Shown here: positions 43,992-55,097 of the stretch, in pieces | Numbering within the stretch: the stretch's first letter is position 1 | Layout: every line of letters starts with the position of its first letter | Source: Plantago major | Lineage: Eukaryota > Streptophyta > Magnoliopsida > Lamiales > Plantaginaceae | Length of the DNA stretch: 64,000 bases | Direction: 5' to 3' | NCBI GenBank assembly: GCA_026545765.1 | Contig: CM048839.1 | Location: 56,173,177 to 56,237,176 of the forward strand | The notes under the pieces: model-generated | The model's input: the letters and a program-made list of their open reading frames with translations, nothing else | The model's database searches: none | What the model was told of the DNA's origin: nothing | Position numbers and translations under genes: made by a program

Positions 43992-44361
43992 CTTGTTGGT
44001 CCAGATAACGGCAAAGTAAAAGACTGGGGGGGGGGGTGAATAGTCTTTTAAAACTTTTGTCGATAAAAACTATTTCTCAGATATCTGTGTAGATATCTGA
44101 TACTTAGATTCAGAGCGCGGAAGACTTATGATAGATAAGTGCAGAAACAGTTAAAGTGTGTGTGTGTGTTGCTGAAATGTAAGTACAGAAAAGTAAATAA
44201 CACAGCAAGTATAGTGGTATCTGGAGGTGGCGTAATCCTCCAACTAATCCACTTCGGTCTTCCAAAGACCTAGAATTCACTAGAATAGATAATTGAGGTC
44301 ACCTTACAAAAATCCTATTCTAAGATTCCTTAAACAAATGGTTCCCAACCAAATGTTCCCC

Positions 44362-44512
44362 CTGAGTTGTTCCCCGGCTTTCACAGCCAAGTACTTCCTG
44401 TACTCAGAAACCTTTTTGAGCTATTCCCTAGCTTCCCAAGCTAAGTACTTCCTGTGCTCAATAACGTTGGAGTTATTCCTTAGTTTCTCAAACTAAGTAC
44501 TTCTTGTACTCC
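44362..44512 (-). repeat. Triple hairpin array in Cop-B 5' LTR
   Basis: Units 44362-44407, 44416-44461 and 44469-44512 with paired outer stems CTGAGT/ACTCAG, TTGAGC/GCTCAA and GGAGT/ACTCC. Confidence 0.75.
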
Positions 44513-44891
44513 ACGCCAGTGATGGTGTTGGTTTTTGTTTGAGTTGTCAGATGAGCTTCTTTAATAACTTTTCGGTTAATCAGATAGCTCTGTGAATCAA
44601 GTATACTTAATACACTTTGCAATGTATGGTATCTTGTTCTTTTTACTGACCCAAGTCTTAGATAAATGTTCTAGAGAATGAATCTCAGATACTTGATCTT
44701 TCAATTCAACTCTTTCACAGATAGCTGTGCTTGTTTAGGATCAGGACACTTAGAACTTCAGTGCTACTTAAGATCAAGATCTTTGGTCGCAACAGAAAGC
44801 TTGAGAGTAAGTAGTTTGCTTGAGAGATTAAGATATGTGTTCAGTTTGTCTAAGGTGTTCAGTGTGTCTTCTCAAGCAGTCTAAGTGTTGA

Positions 44892-44899
44892 TATTTATA
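44892..44899 (-). promoter_or_regulatory. LTR TATA box, Cop-B 5' LTR
   Basis: TATAAATA on the minus strand, same context as elsewhere. Confidence 0.72.
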
Positions 44900-45648
44900 G
44901 ATGAATTTGAATGCCGTTGAATAGTATCCGTTAGGCTTAAATCAAATTCAAACTATTGATATCTGTGTAATCTTTATGTGAGTTTGTCTTCTTCTTGAAG
45001 CTACCGTTGCTTTTGTTCGAACATCTCTGTCCGTGCATTTAATGCATTGTACTATACTTTTGTCTCAGAGTGCCAACGGAACTATGCTTTTATCGAGACA
45101 ACCTTGATCGATTTCTACGATTCTTTGCACGTTCTTATCTTTAACTTCAGATACCACTTTTATTGAAACAACTTTGGTTGCAATATATATATTTCTTTTT
45201 CAGAAATGTGGTTAAAGCTCAAGGTATCTGAGAATAGATATCTGTGGACACTTTCCTTGTTTTCAGATAGACCTTTTATTTCTCAGATATCTCTTGTGAC
45301 ACAGTTTGTTTAAAACTATTCGTGTCTTTATGATATCTGGCCAAGGTATCTGTAAAACTGTTTCAGTAATCTTGTGCAGTCTTCAAATCTTCAATGTCGT
45401 TGAACTTGTTCTGCTTGGATGTCTTCTTCTTGGTCTTCTCTTCATAAAATAAAAATTACATTTTGAGACCTAACATCCTATACAAGATTAGCTAGACTAT
45501 CATACTTAGTGGGTTTCCTCTTTTACAATGTTCAAGTGAACCAAGAGTACTAATCACCTTTCTGAGACTAAGATAAGTCATCATGTTGCTGATCAAAATC
45601 TAAACAGATATTTCTAACAAAATATCTAACAAATTTCCTAACAAATGG

Positions 45649-45831
45649 GTCGCATAGAAGACCCGTTGGATTGGCAAAGGTTGTCCCGGTTAAATTGAAT
45701 GGTGAGACTGTTATCACCAATTTTGTTGTTCCGAAAGACATCCGGGAAGATCAGAAGAAAGGACTTGATACAATCCTCCTTGGCTGGCCGTTTTTATTCA
45801 CCTCCAGAATGGACATTATCGTATTTAGACA
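45649..45831 (+). pseudogene. Ath-1 aspartic protease, second part
   Basis: Continues the retropepsin interrupted at 18786: SHRRPVGLAKVVPVKLNGET, then DTILLGWPFLFTSRMDIIVF, the conserved C-terminal 'ILLGRPFL' part of plant gypsy proteases. The frame is interrupted again by the hAT-like element at 45832 and resumes at 46397. Confidence 0.85.
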
Positions 45832-46396
45832 TAGGGGTGTGCAAACAATCCGCCCGACCGACCTGTCCGCAAAAACCGCTCGCATCTCACCTGCACCCGT
45901 CGATTAATTTTTTTTAAAAAAAATTACGCGGGTTAAATTTTTTATAACCCGTCAATTGGTGGGTGGGTGGGTGGAGTGCAAACCGCAACCCACCCGCCAT
46001 ATTGTTTACATAACAAAAAATGTATATATTTGAAATAAATTAATTGTCACTTAAATGAGTAGATAGAAATATAGAATAGATTAATAGTAGTAAAACTACG
46101 GTTATTTCATATATAAACTAAAAAACTACCTATGTGAAAATGATACTTCATTATTTTGCTTGCTTTCAAAATATTTTGTTAATTTACTGGATTAGAATAT
46201 ATCTTAGTTGATGACTTGATGTAGTAACTCACACGCCAATCCGCCTGCCAACCCGCCCGCCATTGTTATCACCTGAACCGCCGCGGGTTGGAAAATTATT
46301 CTACCCGCCGCGGGTTGGACAAATAATCACCCGTCATATGCGGGTTGGTTTGATTTTTTGTAAATACCCGCCAATACCCGCCTGCGCTCACCCCTA
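45832..46396 (+). mobile_element. hAT-like non-autonomous element (565 bp)
   Basis: Ends TAGGGGTG...CACCCCTA form terminal inverted repeats (8 bp perfect, extended imperfectly: TAGGGGTGTGC / TAGGGGTGAGC). The flanking 8-bp duplication is TTTAGACA/TTTAGACG (45824-45831, 46397-46404). Subterminal regions carry many CCCGC and GCGGGTTGG words, as common in plant hAT MITEs. No transposase ORF. The strand is arbitrary. Confidence 0.85.
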
Positions 46397-46590
46397 TTTA
46401 GACGCACAACAACATATGAGGTGAATGGTAAGGTCGGCATAGTGAAGGCATTCGATTATTTGCCTAAGGATTTTATCTGCAAGGATTATTGTGCGGGGTA
46501 TGTTGGACCCCTTTATATCTATTCGCAGGTACAAGGGCAGAGAAGCTCAGTCATGGGGAAGTCTAGTACCCACCATCGTACTAGCTAGAG
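46397..46590 (+). pseudogene. Ath-1 post-protease remnant
   Basis: Open frame continuing the protease polyprotein (RTTTYEVNGKVGIVKAFDYL, KDYCAGYVGPLYIYSQVQ) to a stop near 46588. No RT motifs follow; the element passes directly into its 3' non-coding region. Confidence 0.7.
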
Positions 46591-46612
46591 TGCGAAAGTC
46601 AAGCTCGACTTA

Positions 46613-46639
46613 AAACAAGCGCTTCCCAGGTGGCAACCC
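46613..46639 (+). other. Conserved post-coding motif of plant gypsy elements
   Basis: AACAAGCGCTTCCCAGGTGG followed by CAACCCG. A similar 'AAGCGCTT..TGGGAGGCAACCC' word is common just after the coding part of Athila/Tat elements (recalled, not searched). Its role is unknown. Confidence 0.5.
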
Positions 46640-48261
46640 GGGTTTTACTTGCTTTTTTAGTTAGCTTGCATTTGCATTCACATTTTTTTTTCCTCATAAT
46701 GTAGTTGCATTCACGTTTATTTCTTCTTAAAATAAAAAAAATCTAGCGGCGTCGCCATTAGAACGCTAAGCTTCGATGTTGGTCAAGGCGCCATGATCAA
46801 ACATCGAGAGAGAGGCGTCATTGATTAGATAATCGCATCGCCATCCCTCTTTTCGCTTTGTTTTTTTTTTTTTTGTTATCTAACATTCTACTTGAGTCTC
46901 AGGTCCTTCTTCTCAGTTGTCTACACATATTGGAAATCTTCAATCAGGGAAGCCTTCTCATATCAACTCTTTCCTTTTCTCTTTTCACTCGTTTGCTCGA
47001 GGAAGAGCACGAGTTCAGGTTTGGGGAGGGGTGTTTTGAGTTTGATCTACTTCTTGCTTGCATGTTTTCGTGTGTGTTTCTTTCTGTATTTTTTATTCGC
47101 GTCTATTTGTTATGTCGAGTTTAAATCTTACTCCCAAGTCGAGCGTCTATTGCATGCACTAAACCTGTTTAATGCCTGAGTTTTGATTGATCCTTGACTA
47201 TTACCAGTTTGCATGTTATAAGTTTGCTAAGTTTGTTTCTCATGTAAATAGAAAGTTTGTTCTAGTTCTGTAGTCCAAAAGCCTGTGAGCATGCTTAGTG
47301 GCCGATGAAAAAAATGAAATATTTATACCGGCAATTTTGTTCTTGTGTGATTTCTCGGGAAGTGCAAACTCCCTTGTTTGCGCCTCATCATTCTCATGTG
47401 TACTCTGTGTAAGTTAAGTATGACGAACGACATGTTTTCCATTCTTATTCGCTTATGCCAAACCCGTTCCAAGAACAGGTTTGGGGAGGAGGTTTATGTG
47501 TACTGTATATGTAGATAATGACTGTGTTCAGGTTTTTTGTTCTCTCAAAAAAATAAAATAAGTCTCGGAGTGTATCTATGGCACTTGTGCCACCGTTAGT
47601 CGTGTTGGGCATGTTTCAAATACTACCTACACACCGGCGTGGTCCTAAAAAGCCATATGTCCGTGAGGGTTGATGGCGTGTATACCAAACCAGCACGCAC
47701 AAAAGTGCGGACTTTCGGTAAAACATACACTGCCAAAAAATTGAGACAAAATAAGCATATGGGTCATATATAAGACTGCAAAAAATAAAAAATTGAAAAA
47801 AGAGAGAACGATTGCCTTTTTATAAGTTTACTGCTGATTCTTTATAAAGCTGTGATAAAGTCCCTTATGACTTAACTGATTGAGTACAATGCATGGGGTA
47901 TTTGAGGCAACTTTGTGACGCAAGTCACCTTCCTTTTCTCTTTATATTCTTGAGTGATTACCCCTACTGGACACTTCCAGGAGTGTGAGAGATTAGTTGC
48001 ATATGATCCGCTTGTGAGGAACTACCGGGTTAGACTTAAGTTCTATTTACTCCGGAAACGAACTTTTTGGACTTGTGCATGTGGTTCTGTGAATGTCAAT
48101 GTGATGTCAAACCTCTTGCATTTTTTAGGCTTATTACTTGCAATCGTTGACTCGGTAGCTTGGGAGCTAGACTTTTCTTTTATGTCTTCGTGTTTTTACT
48201 TTTCAAGGATTTTTAAAGAGTCTGTTGCTGGAGGATAAGCAAGGGTTCGGTTTGTGGAGTT
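46640..48261 (+). other. Ath-1 3' non-coding region with three PPT-like modules
   Basis: No ORF supported. Holds three hairpin-plus-purine modules: TGCTC/GAGCA stem then GGTTTGGGGAGGGG (46994-47031); GTTC/GAAC stem then AGGTTTGGGGAGGAGG (47466-47492); and TTGCT/AGCAA then GGTTTGTGGAGT (48225-48260), the last directly before the LTR and so the real PPT. Also the block with hairpin CGCAC-AAAA-GTGCG (47696-47709). Confidence 0.7.
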
Positions 48262-49739
48262 TGATGAGTCGATTTTACATCATCTCATTCGGTTTTTTTT
48301 TACCGTCTTATTGCTATTCTCATGCATAGTTTTTATGTGTTTTATTTGTATTTTGTTACGTTTTCATGTTTTGTGTATTTTGTAGGTATTTGGCTAAACC
48401 GCACTAATTGATGGCAAAATGTTGTATTTTATATACATCTACAGGATATGGAGTTCCAATGACTCGAATGGATGCTAGAAGTCGAGCGGGAAGGCCAAAA
48501 TACCAAGAATTGGAGTAAAAAAAGGAAAACGATCCATCCAAGAAGAACTGGCGTACGCCAGTTGCACTCAAATTGCAACTGGCGACGCCAGTTGCCTAGA
48601 TTTCGCGAGATTCGTCCGTTTTGTCTCCTAGTTCATTTAGACTTGTGGTTTTTACTTTCTATTAGTTAGAACAAGAGATAATTCCTTTCAATTATCATCT
48701 ATTGTCAAGTTTTCATACTTTTCTCTCAACCTAGACCTATTTTCCAAGGCCATTACCTATCTAGGTAATTGAACCGATTTCTTCTTGTAATCCGACGATT
48801 GTCAATTGATTGGGAGCGTTATCTACATACTCTTTGCATCGATTCGATTCAGGTTCTCGATTCTACCTAGGGTTTGTGACACGAAGGGTAACTATTTTAT
48901 CACCGTTCGAATCTTTGATTTTAGTATTATTATGTTTATTGCTTGTTTAAATACTATATTGATTATGTCTTCGCATATCATGAGTAGCTAAGCACCCTGA
49001 TTATGGGGTGGTGATAGATTCAATGCATGCTAGTTAGGGTTCATGTGATTATATACGTAGGATGCTATTCTGTGCTGTTTTGATTAATTGCGTATGCAAT
49101 ATTCTGTTTGTTGTTCATTACGTCAAAATCACTAATAGATTAAGCATATGTTCCTTTTAACCAAAACGTTTTACGTCTTGCTATATCCAGTGGTTCGCTG
49201 CAAACAGTAATAACTACATTAGCTTATTAATTGTAGCTTAGTGGAATTGACGCCTTCACTAATGTTATCTGTTTTCTAGAACAAAGTCAGTTAGTTCATT
49301 TTCATAGTTCTCCGTACCTTATGTGACATAAGGTGTTTGCCTAGAAGAGTCTAGAGCAGTGTAATAATCGATAGAGCATGTTGCAGTGATAATTCGAGTA
49401 AATCGACATGGTTATAGTTGCATGTTTCCTGCTAGCTAGCTTGTCTTCTGTCACCACACCATAATTCTCCTCATTCATATCAATCTCGTTAAGTTTAAAT
49501 CTGTTTTCTAGTTAGTCTACAAAGTAGTTTACTTTCACGTAGTTAATCATTCTGCTACCGAAGAAACCAAACAATTTACCGCTTTCCATACTGTGTTATT
49601 ATTCGTAAACCGAGCTCAGCTTAGTTAAGTCCTTCGAGACCGACCTCGGGTTTAACTTCACAGCACTACAAGTTTTCGTAGTGTTGAGAATTAACTCTGG
49701 ACTATTTAAACAAATATAAAATTTTGATTTGACACATCA
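48262..49739 (+). repeat. Ath-1 right LTR
   Basis: TGATGAGTCGATTTTACATC...GACACATCA, 1478 bp. It contains a perfect 18-bp palindrome AACTGGCGTACGCCAGTT near 48546-48563 and a second inverted pair CAACTGGCG/CGCCAGTTG shortly after; the left LTR lacks these. Confidence 0.92.
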
Positions 49740-50271
49740 CTCCTTCTGAGTTATTGATTAGTAGACCCCCTAGAATCAAACATTTAAGGGTGTTTGGTTG
49801 CAGATGTTTTATTCTTAACAATGGAAAATAATATCTTAGAAAATTTCAACCAAAGGCAGATGAAGGAGTATTTCTTGGTTATTTAATGAATATCAAAGCT
49901 TACAGAATCTACAACAAAAGGACACAAAATATTGAAGAATCTGTCCATGTAGTATTCTATGAAGGAAACAAGAAAGTACCCTTGAATGAAGAACGCTCAG
50001 ATAGGTTCAAAGAACTCATTATCAAGGATTCTGAACAAGAATCTCAACAGGAAAATAATTCTGTCATTCACGTAGAGGAGGAGTCTAACGAAGAAAGACA
50101 ACCATTGCCAAGTAACAACTAGATTTCTCTAAGATATGATGAAGAGTTTCCTATGAGAAATTCAGAAATGGATCAAGACACTGAGAATATTCATCATGAA
50201 GAGGTCTCTAAGCAGGAAGTTGTTGTGAATCCTGTCTCAGATACCCAGGACACTAAACATGTATAGATATC
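49740..50271 (+). pseudogene. Cop-E integrase end and linker
   Basis: Resumes Cop-E after Ath-1: [20 protein letters not shown], then [20 protein letters not shown], then an acidic linker. Stops occur near 49830, 50120 and 50265. It ends with ATATC (50267-50271), the left target duplication of Ath-2. Confidence 0.87.
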
Positions 50272-51675
50272 TGATGTGCTCAAATTGATACTTAGAAACA
50301 AGTAGCAAGCAGTTGTTGTAAATAGACAATGCTAACCACGAGGTCGTTCGCTAAGGAACCAATTAAGCTACTAAACGATTGAAAACAAACATTTACTTGT
50401 GAAACGATGTTGATTTGTTTGAATTCGAGTACTTCTAATAACTAGAAAACGGAAATTAACAATGTAGTTGTTTGTAAGAATGAGGTAGAAGGAACACAGT
50501 AGTTACGATCAAGCAATGCTAATTCGCTCTAGGGATACGTTCATACTGTCACACGGTCGGTGTACAGAAAACTATCAATCCAATTCAACCAAAGGTTATT
50601 TGAAAATCTTTGAACTAGAGTAATCGTGGATCGTCAATTCACGACCCTTAACCAAAACGTTTTAGAGAATCTTTGAACTAGCTTATTGGATCGAAGGGTT
50701 TTTACGAAGATCTTTGAACGAGCCTAACCTATATGAACGATTTCAAACCCTAGAAGCGAATACGCAAGGCTATCACACAACTACCATGTTCGGATTGATT
50801 TAGCTACTCATAATCAAACCAAGGATGAAAGAATACAAGATATTTCTCATGTTTAACATAAACAGAATGATAATCGTATGCAAGCTTAAACAATTCGAGA
50901 AACAGAGTAAGAAGGAATTGAATAAGATAAAACAATAAAGATTTTTAACAGTAATCAGGGATTCGATATCAATCCTTCGATGAATAGTCAAAATCAAGCT
51001 CCAAAGATCAATCAATCAATGTCAAAACCTAGTTCTAGGAGCTTTTTCTATGAAAAAATCGAGTATAAGAAGTTATGGCAAAGGAAGACCTAATTCTAAC
51101 CTAAAAAGGAGTTTTTCTGCTGAATCTGTGAAGTTATCGCAAATCTCGCCGCGGCGAGGAAAATAGCTCGCCGTGGCGCGACACTATTTAGGCTCCCAAA
51201 TTGCTCTCGCAAAATCTCGCCGCGGCGAGAATGTCATCCGCCGTGGCGAGCTTAAAACTTCTGTAACTTTTGCTACAAACAGAATATGGCCATTCTTCAA
51301 AAACTAAAGTTGTATCCCTTTGAATTGTCTTTCCGTGACCACCGGGCTCAGGTCAATCAGACATCATATGAGAGAGTTATGGCCAAAATGGCTAGACTGC
51401 TCCGTAAAACTTCACTTTTGCAAGCTTCGCTAAACGGCTCTGAAATCTTCGTCCGAACTCCGAATCCACTTCCGTTTTTGCCCAGTTACTCTACATTCAA
51501 GGATCTAGAACCAAAGTTTTCACTCCGATTTTCACCTTCGGGACACAAAAATCCTACAAAACACAAACAAAGCACCAAAGCATAAAAACGCACAAAGACA
51601 CTATAAAACCAAAGACAAAGACTCACAAAGACCGCTAAAAAGGACCAAATGAGACGTTAGAATATTGTCTCATCA
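50272..51675 (-). repeat. Ath-2 3' LTR
   Basis: 1404 bp, TGATGTGCTC...GTCTCATCA on the plus strand. Contains paired palindromes CTCGCCGCGGCGAG at 51150-51230. Confidence 0.92.
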
Positions 51676-51689
51676 AAATCCCCAAACCG
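51676..51689 (-). other. Polypurine tract of Ath-2
   Basis: Minus strand CGGTTTGGGGATTT next to the 3' LTR. Upstream of it is a perfect 8-bp stem TTTGCTCG/CGAGCAAA at 51694-51713. Confidence 0.85.
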
Positions 51690-53150
51690 AACCTTTGCTC
51701 GTTCTCGAGCAAACACAAAGCCTAAACACACTAGACTCTAAACCATGTAGGCAAATACAAGAGTTACAAATCCAAGTAATCGAATCTACCATTGAAAGCA
51801 TTAAGTCCACCAAATGCAAATGTTTTGTTCTCAAGTAACCTTTGGCAGAAAACTGCACAGATAATCCCAAAAAACCATTTCTCAAGCAAATAACTCTTAA
51901 GTCCAGCACACTAGTCCCTCAAAGGAATAATATGCAATCTCTACTCTCTTTGGAAGTGTCCAATAAGGTTATTCGCTCGAAAAGTAAACTGGGAAGGTGA
52001 CTCGCATAACAAAAAATGCCTAGACTATCTTATGCTAATGTACTCAAATCAAATGGATCAGAAGGGACCTTTTAAAAAATGACTTATAACAAAAGATCAA
52101 GACCTGTGTTGTTCCCTTTTTCACTTGTAATCAAACATAAACCATTATTGCACTGTATTCAATGCATGGCCTCATTGGGCTCTTTTATCTCAATTTTTTT
52201 TACGGGTGTCTGTTTTACCGAAAGTCCGCACTTTTGTGCGTGTCAGTTTGGTATACATGCCATCAACCCTCATGGTCATATACCTTTAAGGGCCACGCCG
52301 GTATATAGGTAGTATCTGAAACATGCCCAACACGACAGACGGTGATCAACTAAAACCATAGATCCACCCCGAGATTAAATTCAGACAGCTTTGGAAACAG
52401 CAACAGACTCAAACACAATCAAGCATATAAAGCTCAAAAATTAGTCGTAAACATGTTACATATGGTACAATATGACAATATGTAAGTAACTCTTCCCCAA
52501 ACCTGTTCTTTAGAACGGGGTTCAAAAGTTAGAGAACTCAGAATTAAAAGCATGTCGTTCATCATCCCCAAATAAAATGAGTACACATAGGTATGAAAAG
52601 GCGCAAGTAATTCATAAAAAAAAACTTGCACATCCCAGGAATCACACAATACAAATGCCGGTACAATATTTTTTCATCAGCTCAGGATTCTCACGGCTTT
52701 TGGACTAAAGGAATGGACAGACTAGCTATTTGCAAGAGAAACAGACCTTAAGGAATTAACAATGCACTAGGCTACTTCCAGTTACATATCAAACAAAACA
52801 AAAGCATTAAGTGGATTTACCACTCACAATAGATACTCAAAACTTGGAAAAATAACACGGACACACGAAAGACTCACGAAAATATGAAAAAACACATAGA
52901 AACACAGGCAAGAAACTGAAGAGCCTCACATTCCCTCCCAAAACCGAAACTCAAGCTTGTTCTCAACCTAAGAGTCGAAAGATAAAAGGGATCGAAAGTG
53001 TCTGGCCTGTGAAGTACAGTTTATAGTCATGTACTAGACTCTTCCGTGTTGGCTAACGGGTACTCAGGAGGTTCTTGGCTCCTCCGGTTGGTGCAGCTCT
53101 TATTCTTCCTTGTTGATAAGTATGGATATACAAGGGTCTTGTGTGCGCCC
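51690..53150 (-). other. Ath-2 3' non-coding region
   Basis: No supported ORF. Contains further PPT-like modules at 52493-52516 (hairpin GTTC/GAAC plus AGGTTTGGGGAA on the minus strand) and 52931-52946 (CGGTTTTGGGAGGGAA), and the conserved hairpin CGCAC-TTTT-GTGCG at 52227-52240. Homologous to the 3' regions of Ath-1 and Ath-3. Confidence 0.7.
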
Positions 53151-53585
53151 CTATATAGTTCCTGGTGTCAACCGCAGGGGTGAGTATGGTGTAGTGGTGG
53201 CTTGCAACTCACGTTGCTTGCCATGTACTTCTATAGTGCAAGTACGAGCGTTGAGGTTGACAATCATGCGAGTGGTTTTGATGAACGGTCGCCCAAGCAG
53301 CAACATATCCTTTTCCATCTCCTTTCCTTTTACCCGTTGCGACTCCACAACCACGAAATCGGCCATAAAAGTGTCCCCATCCAGTGTAACCGGAACATCC
53401 TCAATCACACCCATGCACCTTCTTCTTGTTCCATTGGCCATCATGACGAAGCATTTCTTGGGTTCCAAACCCTTCAAATCCAGCTCCTCATAGGTCGCAA
53501 AGGTCATCAGAACCGCCGCTCCTGTATCTACGATGCCAGTTACCTCCGAAGAATTTCCTATACCAACCGCCAAATCAAATCTATC
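53151..53585 (-). pseudogene. Ath-2 aspartic protease
   Basis: Retropepsin domain with an intact catalytic motif IVDTGAAVLM, flap-side MMANGTRRRCMGVIEDVPVT and C-terminal MLLLGRPFIKTTRMIV, ending at a stop at 53151. Aspartic proteases of this kind process gag. It follows gag with stops between (TAG near 53600, TGA region 54057-54197), so the polyprotein is broken although the protease itself is open. No RT follows. Confidence 0.85.
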
Positions 53586-53640
53586 GGCATCACTGATGCT
53601 CTAATCTGCTGCTGGGATCACCCTGGCGGTGGGGCTTACC

Positions 53641-54057
53641 TCAAGGACAGCCAGTTTTGCACTCGCCTCCTCTACTGGAGTCAATACTGGGTGTGGCTAC
53701 CTCCTTTTCACGTACCCCGACTCTCACTTCTACCGGCTTCTCAAGTGCCGATGTAGGTGCTACCTCAACTACCTCCGGTGTCTTAACCTGGGCCATCGTG
53801 TTCTCGAGCTGGCAAGTGCAGGTAGCAAGAACAGACTTCACCTTTACTGGCTCATCGAATGTCACCTCAACGGCTAAAGCTCTGTGGATTTCTGCAGTCG
53901 CCGGTAACTTACCCATTTCTCTTTGCTGAAATCGACCAACTAGATCCCCCAAAGTCTTCTCTAATCGCTTCTTTGCCTGCTCAATGTTGTCGAACCGCTG
54001 ATCATTCCTGCGCTGATTTTCATGTGCTTTGGCCCAGAACCTCTCGGAACGCTCCAT
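53641..54057 (-). pseudogene. Ath-2 gag-protease linker
   Basis: Open 138-residue stretch, Lys/Glu-rich and coiled-coil-like at the start (NDQRFDNIEQAKKRLEKTLG), then Val/Glu/Pro-rich. It corresponds in position to 17882-18694 of Ath-1. No known domain recognised. Confidence 0.6.
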
Positions 54058-54196
54058 GTGGTCCCTGATCAGGACTTCCTGGCACTTTTGTAATCTGAAC
54101 CCGAACTGGCTAAGCTAGAACTGGTTGCTCCCGTGGCGCATTCTCGTAGAAGTTGTTGCCACCTTGGTTATCCTGCCAGTTACCCTGCTGTCTAAT

Positions 54197-54973
54197 CTAC
54201 CCGCTTTGCGTGTCCCACTCAGTAGTACATGCCCCTGGAGTCCCTTCAACTGCTCGGTATTCCACTCTCCTAGATTTATTTCTCGCACCCTTGAGCTGAG
54301 ACACCGCTGCTAATCTCTCGAAAACACCATTTAATTCATCAGAAGATGCTTCCAGGAGTGAATTTTTACACGTCATATCAACTATGTACTGGCACTCCCA
54401 ACTCAGACCCTCATAAAATCTGATGCACAGATTTATCTCGTCGTTCCTGTGGTGCGGGCGTTGGGATAGCAACTGTAAGAAGCGTTCGCGAGCTTCATAG
54501 AAGGTTTCATCGTACATCTGTTGAAACTACATTATCTGAGTAAGAAGGTGTTGCGTTCTCTCGGGAGGGTAAAACTTATTAACGAAGGCTTTGTAGAGAG
54601 AATCCCAAGTAGGTAGAGAACCCCCAGTCTGGTTTAACAGCCAGTTCCTAGCTTTATCCTGCAGACACATCGGAAAAACCTTCTTCCTTATCTCTCCATC
54701 TGAAATTGTTACTCCTCCGGCTGTCAACGGAATCCCTGCAATCAGTACTTCGAATTCTTTGAGGAACCTTATCACATCCTCATTGGCCATTCCGTAGAAC
54801 TTGGGGAGATTATGGAAGTGGTAGACTTTGAGTTCTAAATTTCTTGACTCATTAGACAGCACGATTGTCGCCTTCCCGGCCTTAACCTCGCCGGGTTGCA
54901 TGTAGGCTCCATAGGTTAACTGAGCCATTGAAATATCCTTTCTGATCAACCTGTCGTTAGAGCTACATAACAC
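54197..54973 (-). pseudogene. Ath-2 gag
   Basis: Retrotransposon gag domain: LPKFYGMANEDVIRFLKEFE, FPMCLQDKARNWLLNQTGGS, WDSLYKAFVNKFYPPERTQ, then after one in-frame TAG (about 54525) MYDETFYEARERFLQLLSQR and PHHRNDE. The second half (54517-54197) ends at a stop before any zinc knuckle is seen. The domain order matches Ath-1 gag. Confidence 0.85.
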
Positions 54974-55073
54974 GAAAACCTTGAAATATCCTTAGTTTCT
55001 GTTAGTGCACTAAACTTCAGGTAAGTTGGAAAACAAATAAAAATTCGCAATCAACCGCTACAATAGGAATTGA

Positions 55074-55092
55074 TTCCCCGACAGCGGCGCCA
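55074..55092 (-). other. Primer binding site of Ath-2
   Basis: Minus strand TGGCGCCGCTGTCGGGGAA, Athila-type tRNA-Asp-like PBS, 5 bp from the LTR at 55098. Confidence 0.88.
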
Positions 55093-55097
55093 AATTT

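Larger units (their letters stand above)
18787..45643 (-). mobile_element. Cop-B, large Sirevirus-type copia element inserted in Ath-1 protease
   Basis: LTRs at 18787-20510 (3') and 43994-45643 (5'), PBS for initiator tRNA-Met, PPT next to the 3' LTR, gag, pol and a long third ORF. The target duplication is GATGG (18782-18786) versus AATGG (45644-45648), and the flanks rejoin the Ath-1 protease frame. Excluding Cop-C it is about 15.6 kb, long for a copia element because of the ~5.2 kb third ORF. Confidence 0.92.
43994..45643 (-). repeat. Cop-B 5' LTR
   Basis: TGTTGGTCCAG...TTTCCTAACA, 1650 bp. The stretch 44965-45125 shows clustered changes of CAG/CTG words relative to the partner LTR. Confidence 0.93.
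15207..49739 (+). mobile_element. Ath-1, Athila-type gypsy element carrying nested insertions
   Basis: Two LTRs in the same orientation (15207-16697 and 48262-49739) are flanked by perfect 5-bp duplications CTCCT (15202-15206 and 49740-49744). The flanks rejoin a copia integrase reading frame. Without Cop-B and the hAT-like element it is about 7.1 kb. It encodes gag and protease but no reverse transcriptase, RNase H or integrase, so it is non-autonomous. Confidence 0.9.

Noticed and set aside
45832-46396. The 565-bp insert considered as a Helitron or Mutator element
   Set aside because: It has short terminal inverted repeats and an 8-bp target duplication, which fit hAT; Helitrons have neither and Mutator duplicates 9-11 bp.
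46858-47179. Hydrophobic plus-strand frames in Ath-1 3' region
   Set aside because: T-rich non-coding DNA gives hydrophobic translations; it lies after the gag-protease part and is not conserved as protein in Ath-2.
48546-48600. Nested palindromes considered as a CRISPR-like or attachment site
   Set aside because: Single location inside a plant LTR, no spacers, eukaryotic context; treated instead as LTR palindrome turnover.
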